Positions 9,168-19,215 of a DNA stretch of 57,500 bases are shown one piece after another. The position numbers and the translations under genes were made by a program. The notes beneath the pieces were generated by a model. That model was not told the DNA's origin. It did no database searches and saw only the letters and a program-made list of their open reading frames with translations. Numbering within the stretch: the first letter of the stretch is position 1; each line of letters opens with the position of its first letter. The stretch comes from Methylobacterium sp. J-048 (GTDB lineage Bacteria > Pseudomonadota > Alphaproteobacteria > Rhizobiales > Beijerinckiaceae): NCBI RefSeq assembly GCF_022829515.1, contig NZ_JAKSYL010000074.1:1-57500 (forward strand). The letters run 5' to 3'.

Positions 9168-9263
9168 GCCAAAGGGCTCAGCCCTTTGGCGGGGTTCGGG
9201 GGCGGAGCCCCCGAGACATCCCAGGGCTCTGCCCTGGACCCGCAAAAGGTCACCGACCTTTTG
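9168..9263. repeat. Multi-hairpin repeat, copy B (murD/chemoreceptor ends)
   Basis: Four stem-loops with three-base loops: GCCAAAGGGC-TCA-GCCCTTTGGC (9168-9190), GGGGGC-GGA-GCCCCC (9198-9212), CCAGGGC-TCT-GCCCTGG (9221-9237) and CAAAAGGTC-ACC-GACCTTTTG (9243-9263). The order is the reverse of copy A at 4999-5107. It sits between two converging stop codons and may act as a bidirectional terminator, though none of the stems is followed by a clear T run. Confidence 0.9.
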
Positions 9264-9284
9264 AAACCCTGACGATCGATGCCC

Positions 9285-10649
9285 TCAGGGCAATGCTTGC
9301 ACCAGCTCCCGGAACCGGTCGCCGCGGATCTCGAAATTGCGGAACTGGTCGTAGGAGGCGCAGGCCGGCGAGAGCAGCACCACCGGCTCCGGGGCACCGG
9401 AGGCGGCGGCGTTCTCGGCGGCCTTGGGCACCGCGACCTCCAGGGTCTCGCAGCGGGTATAGGGCACGACGCCTTCGAGCGTCGCCGCGAAGGCATCCGA
9501 GGCCGCGCCGATCAGGTAGGCGTGGGCGACCCGCTGAAAATACGGCACCAGCGGAAAGATCCCGCCCTCCTTGGCCTTGCCGCCGAGGATCCAGTGGATG
9601 TCCCGGAAGGCGGTGAGCGCCTTCTCGGTGGAATCCGCGTTGGTCGCCTTGGAATCGTTGACGAACAGCACGGCGCCGCGCCGTCCGACCTCCTCCATCC
9701 GGTGCGGCAGCCCCGGGAAGGACGACAGGCCGGCCTGGATTTCTTCGCCGGTGAGGCCGAGGGCTCGGGCGACCACCACCGCCACGGCGGCGTTCTGCCA
9801 GTTGTGGGCGCCGCGCAGCGAGCCAATGCCGGTGACGTCGGCCATGGCCGTGCCGTCGGGATCGCGAACGAGGCCGTCGCGCACCGTCAGGGCGTCGGTG
9901 CAGAGCGCGTCGCCGGTGGGCACGTGGACCCGCACGAGGTCGCCCGTGCGCCGCTCGGCGATCGCCCGGCTCGGGCCGTCGTCGATGCCGACCACCGCCA
10001 GCCCGGCGCCGGCGATCAGGCGCTCCTTGATGGCGGCGTACTGCTCCATGGTGCCGTGGCGGTCGAGATGGTCCGGCGTGATGTTCATCAGCACGCCGAC
10101 CGTCGGGTCGAGGCTGGGCGTCAGATCGATCTGGAACGACGACATCTCGATCACGTGGACGCGGCCGGCATCCGGCGGCTCCAGCGACAGGATCGCGGTG
10201 CCGATATTGCCGCCCATCTGGACGTCACGCCCGGCCTGGGCCAGCACGTGGGCGATCAGCGCCGTGGTGGTCGACTTGCCGTTGGTGCCGGTGATCGCCA
10301 CGAAGGGCGCCTGGGGCGCCCGCGACCGGCGCTCCCGGCAGAACAGCTCGATATCGCCGATGATCTCGGTGCCGGCGTCCCGGGCGAGCCGGACGGTCCA
10401 GTGCGGCTCCGGATGGGTCAGGGGTACGCCTGGGCTGAGCACCAGGGCCTTGAGGCCGGACCAGTCGGCCTCGCGCAGATCCTGCGTGCCGATACCCGAA
10501 TCCTGCGCACGCGCGACGCTGCCGGCATTGTCGTCCCAGGCGATCACCTCGGCGCCGCCGGCCTTCAGCGCATTGGCCGTAGCCAGCCCCGAGCCGCCGA
10601 GCCCGAACAGGGCGACCTTCTGGCCCGCGAAGACGGTGACGGGTGTCAT
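9285..10649 (-). CDS. murD: UDP-N-acetylmuramoylalanine--D-glutamate ligase
   Basis: Adds D-glutamate to UDP-MurNAc-L-Ala with ATP. The 454-residue product has the glycine-rich N-terminus [20 protein letters not shown], the P-loop [25 protein letters not shown] and, late, [18 protein letters not shown] with the Mur-ligase C-terminal signature. ATG 10649 is supported by homology. mraY precedes it; the 206-base gap between them holds an inverted repeat and no gene. Confidence 0.97.
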   Translation of the reverse strand: MTPVTVFAGQKVALFGLGGSGLATANALKAGGAEVIAWDDNAGSVARAQDSGIGTQDLREADWSGLKALVLSPGVPLTHPEPHWTVRLARDAGTEIIGDIELFCRERRSRAPQAPFVAITGTNGKSTTTALIAHVLAQAGRDVQMGGNIGTAILSLEPPDAGRVHVIEMSSFQIDLTPSLDPTVGVLMNITPDHLDRHGTMEQYAAIKERLIAGAGLAVVGIDDGPSRAIAERRTGDLVRVHVPTGDALCTDALTVRDGLVRDPDGTAMADVTGIGSLRGAHNWQNAAVAVVVARALGLTGEEIQAGLSSFPGLPHRMEEVGRRGAVLFVNDSKATNADSTEKALTAFRDIHWILGGKAKEGGIFPLVPYFQRVAHAYLIGAASDAFAATLEGVVPYTRCETLEVAVPKAAENAAASGAPEPVVLLSPACASYDQFRNFEIRGDRFRELVQALP

Positions 10650-10694
10650 GGGAAACTCAATTCAACGTGGGAACATCGCCGATCCCACCCAACC

Positions 10695-10810
10695 CCCTCA
10701 TCTTGAGCTGCCCGAACCAGCGGGCTTTGACGGAGCCCTCCAGGGATCGCGCGGCCGGCTGGAGGGCTCCTTCGAGGCGCCCGCGTCGCGGCCGCACCTC
10801 AGGATGAGGG
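10695..10810. repeat. Nested inverted repeat, mraY-murD junction
   Basis: Outer arms CCCTCATC (10695-10702) and GATGAGGG (10803-10810) enclose a perfect 12-base inverted repeat GGAGCCCTCCAG (10732-10743) / CTGGAGGGCTCC (10759-10770). The ends resemble the widespread 'CCTCATCCTGAGGTGC' alphaproteobacterial repeat. It lies within the presumed mraY-murD transcript. Confidence 0.85.
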
Positions 10811-10855
10811 CCTGAGTGGGATCAACCATCTCGGCCGGGAGGTTAGCACAGAATT

Positions 10856-11941
10856 TCAGCGCAGCTTCAGGGTCGCCAGGCCGGCGAGCGCCAGGATCAC
10901 CGCGATGATCCAGAACCGGATCACGACCTGCGGCTCCTTCCAGCCCTTCTGCTCGAAATGGTGGTGGATCGGCGCCATCCGGAAGACGCGCTTGCCGGTG
11001 AGCTTGAACGAGGCGACCTGGATGATCACCGACATCATCTCCAGCACGAACAGGCCGCCGACGATCGCCAGGACGATCTCGTGCTTGGTCGCGACCGCGA
11101 TGGTGCCGAGCAGGCCGCCCAGCGCCAGGGAGCCGGTGTCGCCCATGAAGATCTGCGCCGGCGGTGCGTTGAACCACAGGAAGCCGAGGCCGGCGCCGAT
11201 CACCGCGCCGCAGACCACCGCGAGCTCGCCGCTGTCGCGGACGTAGTTCACCTGGAGGTAGCTCGCGGTGAACGAGTTGCCGACGAGATACGCGATGATC
11301 CCGAAGGTGCCGCAGGCGATCATCACCGGCACGATCGCCAGGCCGTCGAGGCCATCGGTCATGTTCACGGAATTGCCGGCGCCGACGATCACGAACGCCC
11401 CGAACAGGGCGTAGAACCAGCCGAGGTTCAACAGCGCATCCTTGAACACCGGGAAGGCCAGCTGGTTCTGGAGCGCGGCGGGCGAGTAGACCGAGATGAT
11501 CGTGCAGGCCGCGATGGCGATCATCGCTTCCAGCGACAGCCGGAACTTGCCGGAAAAGCCCTTGTGCGACTGCTTCGTCACCTTGAGGTAGTCGTCGTAG
11601 AAGCCGATCGCCCCGAAGCCGAGGGTGACGGTCAGGGTCACCCAGACGTAGTGATTGCGCGGGTTGGCCCAGAGCAGGATCGCCACGACGGCGCCCGCCA
11701 GGATCATCAGGCCGCCCATGGTCGGCGTGCCGCGCTTGGTCAGCAGGTGGGTCTGCGGGCCGTCCTCGCGGATCGGCTGGCCCTTGCCCTGGCGCAGGCG
11801 CAGCAGGGAGATGATCCACGGCCCGAACCAGAACACGAACAGGCCCGCCGTGAACAGCGCGCCGCCGGTGCGGAAGGTGATGTAGCGGAAGACGTTGAGC
11901 GGCGAGAATGTGCCGCTCAGTTCCGAGAGAAGGTACAGCAT
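10856..11941 (-). CDS. mraY: Phospho-MurNAc-pentapeptide translocase MraY
   Basis: Membrane enzyme that couples UDP-MurNAc-pentapeptide to undecaprenyl phosphate, forming lipid I. At 361 residues with about ten membrane segments it matches the family. Diagnostic motifs are [13 protein letters not shown], the aspartate-rich [30 protein letters not shown] and the C-terminal [21 protein letters not shown] 11941 starts the usual [11 protein letters not shown]-terminus. About 90 bases separate it from murF. Confidence 0.98.
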   Translation of the reverse strand: MLYLLSELSGTFSPLNVFRYITFRTGGALFTAGLFVFWFGPWIISLLRLRQGKGQPIREDGPQTHLLTKRGTPTMGGLMILAGAVVAILLWANPRNHYVWVTLTVTLGFGAIGFYDDYLKVTKQSHKGFSGKFRLSLEAMIAIAACTIISVYSPAALQNQLAFPVFKDALLNLGWFYALFGAFVIVGAGNSVNMTDGLDGLAIVPVMIACGTFGIIAYLVGNSFTASYLQVNYVRDSGELAVVCGAVIGAGLGFLWFNAPPAQIFMGDTGSLALGGLLGTIAVATKHEIVLAIVGGLFVLEMMSVIIQVASFKLTGKRVFRMAPIHHHFEQKGWKEPQVVIRFWIIAVILALAGLATLKLR

Positions 11942-12030
11942 CCGGGCGCTCGGCCCCTTTGTTCAGGCGCGGGTTTCAGGGGGCGGCACCGATCGTCGCG
12001 AACGCTCGGGCGTGCCGATCATGAGGCGGA

Positions 12031-13482
12031 TCACGGGGCGGCGGCCGTTCCGCGCCGCGCCGGGTCGATCGCGTAGCGGGCTTTCAGCACATCGACAATC
12101 CGCCCCATGCGGCTGCCATTCGATCCCTTGACCATCACGGCATCGCCGGACCGGAGGTTGCGGGTCAGCGGCTCGATCAGGTCGGCGGCGGTGTCGGCGA
12201 CGCCGCCGCGGCGGCTCACCGGCAGCGCCTCGAACAGGTTGCGCATCAGCGGCCCGGAGGCGAAGACCAGGTCGATCCGGGCGGCCTCGATCGCCTCGGC
12301 GAGGCCGCGATGCAAGTCCGGCGAGGCCGCGCCCAGCTCCAGCATGTCGCCGAGCACCGCGATGCGGCGGCCGCGCGGGCCGGTCTCGATGCCGGAGAGC
12401 GTCGCGATCGCCGCCCGGACCGAGGCCGGGTTGGCGTTGTAGCTCTCGTCGACCAAGTAAGCGGTGCCGCCTTCGATCTCGAGGGCAGTGCGCTCGCCGC
12501 GCCCGACCGGCGGACTCAAACCCGCCAGCGACAGGGCCGCCTCGGCGAGATCGGCACCCAGCGCGTGGATGACGGCCATCACGCCGAGGGAGTTCAGGGC
12601 TGCGTGCCGCCCGGCGGTGCCGAGCTTGTAGGTCACGGGCTGGCCCATCACCGCGGCGTCGACCACCGACAGGTCGGGGCGCAGCACGATTGTTTGCGCC
12701 CTCACGTCGGCCTCCGGATGCTCGCCGAAGCTGACGACCCGGCCGGCGCGGGACGCCCGTGCGTGGGCGAGCAGGCGCTCGAAATGCGCGCTGTCGCGAT
12801 TGATGATCGCCACGCCCCCGGGCTCGAGGCCCGAAAAGATCTCGCCCTTGGCGTCGGCGATCGCCGAAACGGAAGCGAAATGCTCGATATGCACCGGCTC
12901 GACCGTGGTGATCAGCGCGATGTCGGGGCGGACCTGGGCGGTCAGCGGCACGATCTCGGCCGGGTGGTTCATGCCGATCTCGAACACGCCGTAGCGGGTG
13001 GCTTGCGGCATGCGGGCGAGCGTCAGGGGTACGCCCCAATGGTTGTTGTACGAGGCCGCCGAGGCGTGGGTCTCGCCCTGCGCGGCCAGCACGTGGCGCA
13101 GGGCCTCCTTGGTCCCGGTCTTGCCGACCGAGCCGGTCACCGCCACGACCTGGGCGTCCGTGCGCGCCCGGGCGGCCTCGCCGAGACGGGTCATCGCGGT
13201 CAGGACCGGGTCGGCGCCAACTTTCGGGACCGCCAGAACGGGGCCGTGCGCGGACAAGTCGGCGGCCCGGGCCTCACTCACCACCGCGGCGCCGGCGCCG
13301 CGCCCGAGGGCGTCGGCGACGAAGTCGTGGCCGTCGCGGGCCTCGCCCCTTATCGCGAAGAACAGGTCGCCCGGCTGGAGCGTGCGGGTGTCGATCGAGG
13401 CGCCGCCGATCGGGCGGCGCTCGCCGATCAGGCGCCCGCCGGTGGCGGCCTCCAAGTCGTCTCGGGTCCAGAGTGCGGTCAT
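12031..13482 (-). CDS. murF: UDP-MurNAc-tripeptide--D-Ala-D-Ala ligase
   Basis: Adds the Ddl-made D-Ala-D-Ala dipeptide to the UDP-MurNAc-tripeptide. The 483-residue protein has the N-terminal MurF domain (SIDTRTLQPGDLFFAIRGE), ATP site VAVTGSVGKTGTKEALRHVL, NNHWGVPLTLARMP, and DESYNANPASVRAAIATLSG in the C-terminal half. ATG 13482 (MTALWTRDDL) matches usual MurF starts. An in-frame ATG at 13515 overlaps the murE stop as TGATG and would add 11 residues; coupling makes it a real alternative. Confidence 0.96.
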   Translation of the reverse strand: MTALWTRDDLEAATGGRLIGERRPIGGASIDTRTLQPGDLFFAIRGEARDGHDFVADALGRGAGAAVVSEARAADLSAHGPVLAVPKVGADPVLTAMTRLGEAARARTDAQVVAVTGSVGKTGTKEALRHVLAAQGETHASAASYNNHWGVPLTLARMPQATRYGVFEIGMNHPAEIVPLTAQVRPDIALITTVEPVHIEHFASVSAIADAKGEIFSGLEPGGVAIINRDSAHFERLLAHARASRAGRVVSFGEHPEADVRAQTIVLRPDLSVVDAAVMGQPVTYKLGTAGRHAALNSLGVMAVIHALGADLAEAALSLAGLSPPVGRGERTALEIEGGTAYLVDESYNANPASVRAAIATLSGIETGPRGRRIAVLGDMLELGAASPDLHRGLAEAIEAARIDLVFASGPLMRNLFEALPVSRRGGVADTAADLIEPLTRNLRSGDAVMVKGSNGSRMGRIVDVLKARYAIDPARRGTAAAP

Positions 13483-13514
13483 GGTCAGCCCCCGGTCACC
13501 ATCCGGCCGCGCCA

Positions 13515-14975
13515 TCAGCGCGCCGCCTCGGCGATGGCGGCGCGCAGGACCTCGTGGTCCGAGAACGGCAGGGTCCGATCTCCCACGATCTGGCCGGTTT
13601 CATGACCTTTGCCGGCGACCACCAGCACGTCGCCGGGTCCGAGGCGCCGCACGGCTTCATGGATCGCCGCGGCCCGGTCGCCGATTTCCTCAGCTTTCGC
13701 AGAAGCTTCGAGGATGGCCCGCCGGATCGTCGAAGGATCCTCGGTGCGCGGGTTGTCGTCGGTGACGATCACGACATCGGCCAGACGATCGGCGATCGCG
13801 CCCATGAGCGGGCGCTTGCCCCGATCGCGGTCGCCGCCGCAGCCGAACACCACCACGAGGCGTCCCGACGCGAACGGCCGCAATGCGGTCAGCACGCTCT
13901 CCAAAGCCTCGGGCTTGTGCGCATAATCCACCAGGCATAGGCCGCCCCGCGCCTCGCCGACCCGTTCCATCCGGCCCGGCACGCCGGTGAGGTGGTCGAG
14001 GGCGGCGAACACACCGGCGGGATCGGCGGCGCCGGCCGGGGTCGCGAGCGCCAGCCCGGCCGCCACCAGGGCGTTCGCGACCTGGAAATCACCGACCAGC
14101 GGAAGATGCACCGTCCGGGTCACGCCGTCATGCAGGAGCGTCACGGCTTGCGCGAAGCCCTCGGTCAGCGCCGAGACGAGGCGGATCTCCGTTCCCGCGC
14201 GCCCGACCGTGCGGACCGGCCGGCCTGCGCCCTCGGAAGCCGCGATCACCTGATCCGCATAGGCCCCGTCCACGTTGACGATCGCCGGGCTGCCTTTCGG
14301 CAGCAGGTCGGTGAACAGGCGCAGCTTGGCCGCGAGGTAGTCCTCGATGCTCGCGTGGTAGTCGAGATGGTCGCGGCCGAGATTGGTGAAGCCCGCCGCG
14401 GTGAGCCGCACGCCGTCGAGGCGGCGCTGCTCGATCCCGTGGGAGGACGCCTCCATGGCGAGCTCCGTGACGCCGTCGCGGGCGAGCCGCGCCAGGGTCT
14501 GGTGCAGCGTCACCGGATCGGGGGTGGTGAGCGAGCCGTATTCCGCGCCGCGATTGGTGACGATCCCGACGGTGCCGAGGCTCGCGGCGTCGCGGCCCAG
14601 CCGGGACAGGATCTGGCGCACGAAATCGGCGACCGAACTTTTTCCCGCCGTGCCGGTCACGGCGACCACGGTTCCCGGCTGCGCCCCGGCGAGCCGGGCT
14701 GCGGCCAGCGCCAGCGCCCGGCGGGCATCGGAAACCGCGATCCAGGCGACGTCCTCGGGCAAGTCGGCGGGGCGCTCGCCCTCCCCGGCCACCGCGACCG
14801 CGCCGCGTCCGGCAGCCTGCGCGGCGAACAGGCGGCCGTCGGCCTGGGTGCCCGGCACCGCGACAAACACGCCGCCCGGCGCGACCTTTCGGCTGTCGGC
14901 GGTCAGCGCCGACACCGTCAGGTCGGCGGCCGGGCCGGCGGCCTCCGGGAAGAGATCGGCGAGGCGGCCGCTCAC
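13515..14975 (-). CDS. murE: UDP-MurNAc-Ala-Glu--meso-DAP ligase
   Basis: Adds the third stem-peptide residue. The 486-residue protein shows the MurE N-terminal SALTADSRKVAPGGVFVAVP, P-loop VAVTGTAGKSSVADFVRQIL, EASSHGIEQRRLDGV and NLGRDHLDYHASIEDY. The motif DDNPRTEDP carries the DNPR signature typical of meso-diaminopimelate-adding enzymes, so the organism should have DAP-type peptidoglycan. The GTG start at 14975 overlaps the ftsI stop as GTGA. One oddity is that the P-loop reads GTAGKSS where GTNGKT is more usual. Confidence 0.96.
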   Translation of the reverse strand: MSGRLADLFPEAAGPAADLTVSALTADSRKVAPGGVFVAVPGTQADGRLFAAQAAGRGAVAVAGEGERPADLPEDVAWIAVSDARRALALAAARLAGAQPGTVVAVTGTAGKSSVADFVRQILSRLGRDAASLGTVGIVTNRGAEYGSLTTPDPVTLHQTLARLARDGVTELAMEASSHGIEQRRLDGVRLTAAGFTNLGRDHLDYHASIEDYLAAKLRLFTDLLPKGSPAIVNVDGAYADQVIAASEGAGRPVRTVGRAGTEIRLVSALTEGFAQAVTLLHDGVTRTVHLPLVGDFQVANALVAAGLALATPAGAADPAGVFAALDHLTGVPGRMERVGEARGGLCLVDYAHKPEALESVLTALRPFASGRLVVVFGCGGDRDRGKRPLMGAIADRLADVVIVTDDNPRTEDPSTIRRAILEASAKAEEIGDRAAAIHEAVRRLGPGDVLVVAGKGHETGQIVGDRTLPFSDHEVLRAAIAEAAR

Positions 14976-16870
14976 GGGCCGCCCAGCTGGTTGACGTGGT
15001 AGGCGTTGAGCTTGACCATCTGGGGGAACGGTCGCACCGGCGGCTCGAATTGCGGCGGCAGGCCGAGGATCGGGGCGACCCGCTCGATCACCTTGCCGGT
15101 GACCACACCCGAGTTCCACGCCGCGGTCGCGTAGCCGCCCGATTCCGGCAGGCCCTGCGGCTCGTCCATGATCGTCACGAACAGATACTTCGGGTCGTTC
15201 ATCGGCGCCGCCGCCATGAAGGTGGTGAACAGGCGGTTGTGGATGTAGCGCCCGCCGATCACCTTCTCGGCCGTGCCGGTCTTGCCGCCGACGAAGTAGT
15301 ACGGGATCGCCGCCTTCTTGGCCGAGCCCTCGGCGGCGTTGAGGCGCATGATGTAGCGCATCGCCTCGGAGGTCTGGCCGGAGAGAACGTGCGTGGCGCG
15401 GGCCTTGTCGTCGGGGGCCGCCTTCAGGAAGGTCGGGGTGATCAGGTCGCCGCCGTTGGCGATCGCCGCCACTGCGGCGGCCGCCTGGATCGGCGCCACC
15501 GCGATGCCGTGGCCGAACGCGATGGTGATCGTGTTGATCTCGCTCCAGCGGGACGGGACGATCGGGGCCGCGCTCTCGGGCAGCTCGGTCCGCAGCCGGT
15601 CGAGCAGGCCCATCTTCTTCAGGAACGCCTTGTGGCCGGGGACGCCGACACCAAGCGCCATCTTGGCCGAGCCGATGTTGGAGGAGTGGGTGAACACCTC
15701 CGGCATGGTGATGAGCCGGTTGGTGCCGTGATACTCGTGGATCTTCTGACGGCCCCAGTTCAGCACGCCGCCGCGGGTGTCGAAGGTCGAGTTGACGTTG
15801 TACTTGCCGGAATCGAGCGCCATGGCCAGCGTCATCGCCTTGAAGGTCGAGCCCATCTCGTAGACGCCGACATTCATGCGGTTGATCCGGTCGGGCGAGA
15901 GCGCGTCCTTCGGGTCGTTCGGATCGAAATCCGGCATCGAGACCAGGGCGATGACCTCGCCGGTCTTGACGTCGAGGATCATCGAGGCGCCGGCCTTGGC
16001 CTTGAAGTGGTCGATGCCCCAAGCCAGCTCGTCGCGCACCGCGAACTGGGCGCGCAGGTCGATGGACAGCTGCACCGGCTTCAGGTCGGCCTGCTTGTTG
16101 ACCAGCCCGAAGCTGTTGAGCGCCTGCAGGCCGGTGGAATCGATGTACTTCTCCATGCCGGCGATGCCGACACCGTCCAGGTTGGTCGCCCCGAGGATGT
16201 GGGCGGCGGCGGTGCCGTTCGGGTAGACCCGCTTGTGGTCGGGCAGGAAGCCGATGCCCGGGATGCCGAGCCGATGCACCTCGGCCTGCTGCTTCGGCGT
16301 CAGCTCGCGCTTTACCCAGACGAAGCCCGCGCCCTTCTTGTCCTTGCGCGACGACAGCTTGGCGCGCAGCTCCGAGGCGTTGAGTTCCGGCAGGACCGCG
16401 GTGAGCAGCTCCACCGCCTCGTCCTTGTCGTAGATGTTGCCGGGCTCGGCGAAGACCGAGACGGTGCGGATGTCGGTGGCCAGGATCTCGCCGTTGCGGT
16501 CGACGATGTCGGGCCGGAACGCCGTCGAGGACGCGGCCGCCACCCGGTGCTCCTGGCTCGGCGGCTCGCCGAACACCGCCATCATCAGGAGCTTCGTCGA
16601 GATCGTCCCAAACACCGCGACGAAGACCAGCCCGACCAGGGCGACGCGCATGTGCGAGCGCTCGATGGCGAGCCGGAACATGCTGCGCACGAACGCCTTG
16701 GCGCGGGCGGCGCGTAGGTCCGGCGTCAGGGCCCGGGCGGCGGCCTCGAGCGCGGCCGCATCCTGCGCCGACACGGCGTAATGCTCCGGTGCATCGGTCT
16801 CCGGGACCTGGGGCTCCGAGATCTGCGCCTCGGCTGCCACGGCTCTGGTCTGGTCGGCGTCTTCGGACAC
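14972..16870 (-). CDS. ftsI: Septal transpeptidase FtsI (PBP3)
   Basis: Cross-links septal peptidoglycan in the periplasm. The 632-residue product has a long cytoplasmic N-terminus, one membrane segment at about residues 75-100, a pedestal domain, and a transpeptidase domain with catalytic Ser341 in STFK, SSN at 396-398 and KTG at 530-532. It lies between ftsL and murE, the standard order; it starts 6 bases after the ftsL stop, and its stop overlaps the murE GTG. The cytoplasmic tail of about 75 residues is longer than in enterobacteria and rich in acidic residues and alanine. Confidence 0.97.
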   Translation of the reverse strand: MSEDADQTRAVAAEAQISEPQVPETDAPEHYAVSAQDAAALEAAARALTPDLRAARAKAFVRSMFRLAIERSHMRVALVGLVFVAVFGTISTKLLMMAVFGEPPSQEHRVAAASSTAFRPDIVDRNGEILATDIRTVSVFAEPGNIYDKDEAVELLTAVLPELNASELRAKLSSRKDKKGAGFVWVKRELTPKQQAEVHRLGIPGIGFLPDHKRVYPNGTAAAHILGATNLDGVGIAGMEKYIDSTGLQALNSFGLVNKQADLKPVQLSIDLRAQFAVRDELAWGIDHFKAKAGASMILDVKTGEVIALVSMPDFDPNDPKDALSPDRINRMNVGVYEMGSTFKAMTLAMALDSGKYNVNSTFDTRGGVLNWGRQKIHEYHGTNRLITMPEVFTHSSNIGSAKMALGVGVPGHKAFLKKMGLLDRLRTELPESAAPIVPSRWSEINTITIAFGHGIAVAPIQAAAAVAAIANGGDLITPTFLKAAPDDKARATHVLSGQTSEAMRYIMRLNAAEGSAKKAAIPYYFVGGKTGTAEKVIGGRYIHNRLFTTFMAAAPMNDPKYLFVTIMDEPQGLPESGGYATAAWNSGVVTGKVIERVAPILGLPPQFEPPVRPFPQMVKLNAYHVNQLGGP

Positions 16871-16876
16871 GGGTGA

Positions 16877-17290
16877 TTACCTCGAAGCGGTATTCGGGGT
16901 GCGGGTCGTGGTGACGGTGCGGGTAATCGCGCCGGTGGTGCGCGGCTCGATCCCGCCCTTGTCCTTGGGCGTCGCGGTCGCGGCGAGCAGCCGGCCGATC
17001 TCGTCGCCGCGCTCCGGGCGGGCGGGCAGGTCCGACAGGCGGGCCAGGTGGCTGGTGCCGATCGGCTCCAGGGCGAGGTGCTTGTCCACCGCCGCCTGCA
17101 GCCGGTCCGGCCGGGTCAGCAACTGCCACTCGGCGCGCAGCACCGCGATCGCCTGCCGCTCCTTGTGCAAGGCGGTCTGCAGCTTGGAGACCTGACCGCC
17201 CTGGTAGAGCGTGTCGTACTTGATCGAGTAGGCGTAGATCGCCGAGGCCACGAGGCCGGCGACCGCCAGGAGGTTCAGCAGGCGGATCAT
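16877..17290 (-). CDS. ftsL: Cell division protein FtsL
   Basis: A 137-residue bitopic protein: one membrane helix at about residues 4-23 and then a leucine/glutamine-rich coiled-coil-like segment ([20 protein letters not shown]) followed by the family phrase [20 protein letters not shown]. FtsL works with FtsB and FtsQ to activate FtsWI. The start ATG overlaps the rsmH stop (ATGA). The C-terminal 45 residues are low-complexity, rich in Thr/Arg/Pro, and probably periplasmic and disordered. Confidence 0.93.
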   Translation of the reverse strand: MIRLLNLLAVAGLVASAIYAYSIKYDTLYQGGQVSKLQTALHKERQAIAVLRAEWQLLTRPDRLQAAVDKHLALEPIGTSHLARLSDLPARPERGDEIGRLLAATATPKDKGGIEPRTTGAITRTVTTTRTPNTASR

Positions 17291-18354
17291 CGGCGATGGC
17301 CCCCGCGGGCGGCTTCGGGCAGGCCCGCCAGCGCGTGGAGCGCGGCGAGCGGTTCGGGCGTCTCGGATTCGGTACGCTCTCCGGCCCGGAGCTTGGCCGA
17401 GCGGGCGCGCGGGTTGCGGGCGATCTCGGCCTCACCCGGCAGGACCGGCCCCTTGGTGACGAGACGGAAGCTGCGGATCGTCTCGGCTTGGCCGCCGGGC
17501 AGGTGGCGCGAGCCTTGGGCGGAGCGGCCGCTGCGGGCCGCGAAGAACTGCTTGACGATGCGGTCTTCGAGCGAATGGAACGTCACCACGGCGAGCCGTC
17601 CGCCCGGGCCCAAGACCCGCTCGGCGGCGTGGAGCGCGCGGACCAACTCGCCGAGCTCGTCGTTAACGGCGATCCGCAGGCCCTGGAACGTCCGGGTCGC
17701 CGGGTGGATGTGGCTGCCGGGCTCGGCCCAGACCACGCTGGCCACCAGCTCGGCGAGCTGGGCGGTGGTCTCGATCCGGCCGCGGCGGCGGGCCTCGTGG
17801 ATGGTCCGGGCCACGGCCCGCGAGCGCCGCTCCTCGCCGTAATGATAGATGATGTCGGCGAGCGCGGTCTCGTCGGCCTCGTTGACGAGGTCGGCGGCGC
17901 TCGGGCCGTCCTTGCCCATGCGCATGTCGAGGGGGCCGTCGTTGCGGAACGAGAAACCCCGCTCCGGCGTGTCGATCTGCATCGACGAGACGCCGATATC
18001 GAGCACGATCCGGTCCGCCCGTGCCTCGCCGGCCTCGGTGAGCAGCGCGTCGAGATCGCCGAACCGGCCGGACACGAGGCGCAGGCGTCCGCCGCTCTCG
18101 CCGACCAGAGCCTGGCCGTTGGCGATCGCCTCCGGATCGCGGTCGATGGCGATCATCCGCAGGGCCGGATCGGCCGCCAGCAGCGCGCGGGTGTAGCCGC
18201 CGGCCCCGAAGGTGCCGTCGACGGCCAGGCCGCCGTCGAGCTTGAGCGACTCGACGACCTCGTCGAGCAGCACCGGCACGTGGGGCTGGGTGGAGACGGC
18301 GCCATCGCAGCGCGCGGCGGCCGCGACCTCGGCCGGGGGGCGGCGCCGGATCAT
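17287..18354 (-). CDS. rsmH: 16S rRNA m4C1402 methyltransferase RsmH
   Basis: SAM-dependent N4-methylation of 16S rRNA C1402; first gene of the dcw cluster here. The protein contains [13 protein letters not shown], the SAM-binding [35 protein letters not shown], and [15 protein letters not shown] with [19 protein letters not shown] 18354 gives 355 residues with a short basic N-terminal extension; the open frame continues upstream without homology, so later starts are possible. No mraZ precedes it. Confidence 0.96.
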   Translation of the reverse strand: MIRRRPPAEVAAAARCDGAVSTQPHVPVLLDEVVESLKLDGGLAVDGTFGAGGYTRALLAADPALRMIAIDRDPEAIANGQALVGESGGRLRLVSGRFGDLDALLTEAGEARADRIVLDIGVSSMQIDTPERGFSFRNDGPLDMRMGKDGPSAADLVNEADETALADIIYHYGEERRSRAVARTIHEARRRGRIETTAQLAELVASVVWAEPGSHIHPATRTFQGLRIAVNDELGELVRALHAAERVLGPGGRLAVVTFHSLEDRIVKQFFAARSGRSAQGSRHLPGGQAETIRSFRLVTKGPVLPGEAEIARNPRARSAKLRAGERTESETPEPLAALHALAGLPEAARGGHRR

Positions 18355-18760
18355 GCGCGCCTCGCCGGGCCGGTGCGGGGACAGTCGGGGTTTCTGCGCG
18401 ATCCGGGAAGTCCGGCGCGGGTGCGGCTCGTGCGTCTCATGGTGCCCTGTGCCGGGCCGCGCGAGCGCGGCGCGCGTGACGGGAACGGCACCGGATGCAG
18501 AGCGCGCGAAACGCCGCGCACGGACGGGACCTGCACCTGTGCAGGTGACGCCCGGCGATCCGATACACGCCGTTGACGGGAGGATGCCGGGTATCATGGG
18601 CCTCGGAGGATCGTCAACGCGCGAGCCTGGCGCTGGCGAGCCGACCGATCTGACCCCGGTACGGTTAACCGAAGGTTTTTGCCCGGCGCAAATTTTTGGA
18701 CCCGGCCGGAGCGGGTCGAAGCTCGGGCGGGCCCACACGGCGGCGCCGGTTCAGGGGGAT
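18355..18760. promoter_or_regulatory. Gene-free leader region of the dcw cluster
   Basis: About 400 bases between RNase P RNA and rsmH, both on the minus strand, with no convincing gene. A lower-GC patch at about 18662-18715 contains the perfect palindrome CGGTTAACCG (18662-18671) and CAAATTTTTGG. TTAACC is a half-site core used by the alphaproteobacterial cell-cycle regulator CtrA, so control of the division cluster there is conceivable, but the full TTAA-N7-TTAA pattern is not evident. Promoter assignment is by position. Confidence 0.4.
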
Positions 18761-19161
<401 letters not shown>

Positions 19162-19215
19162 GCGGGCAGATGCGCCCGCGCCGCCGTCCGGGTCAAGGGC
19201 GACGGGGGCTTTGCT

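Noticed and set aside
9168..9263. Transposon end or integrase attachment site
   Set aside because: No transposase, integrase or target duplication nearby; the element is a string of small hairpins with a second copy at 4999-5107.
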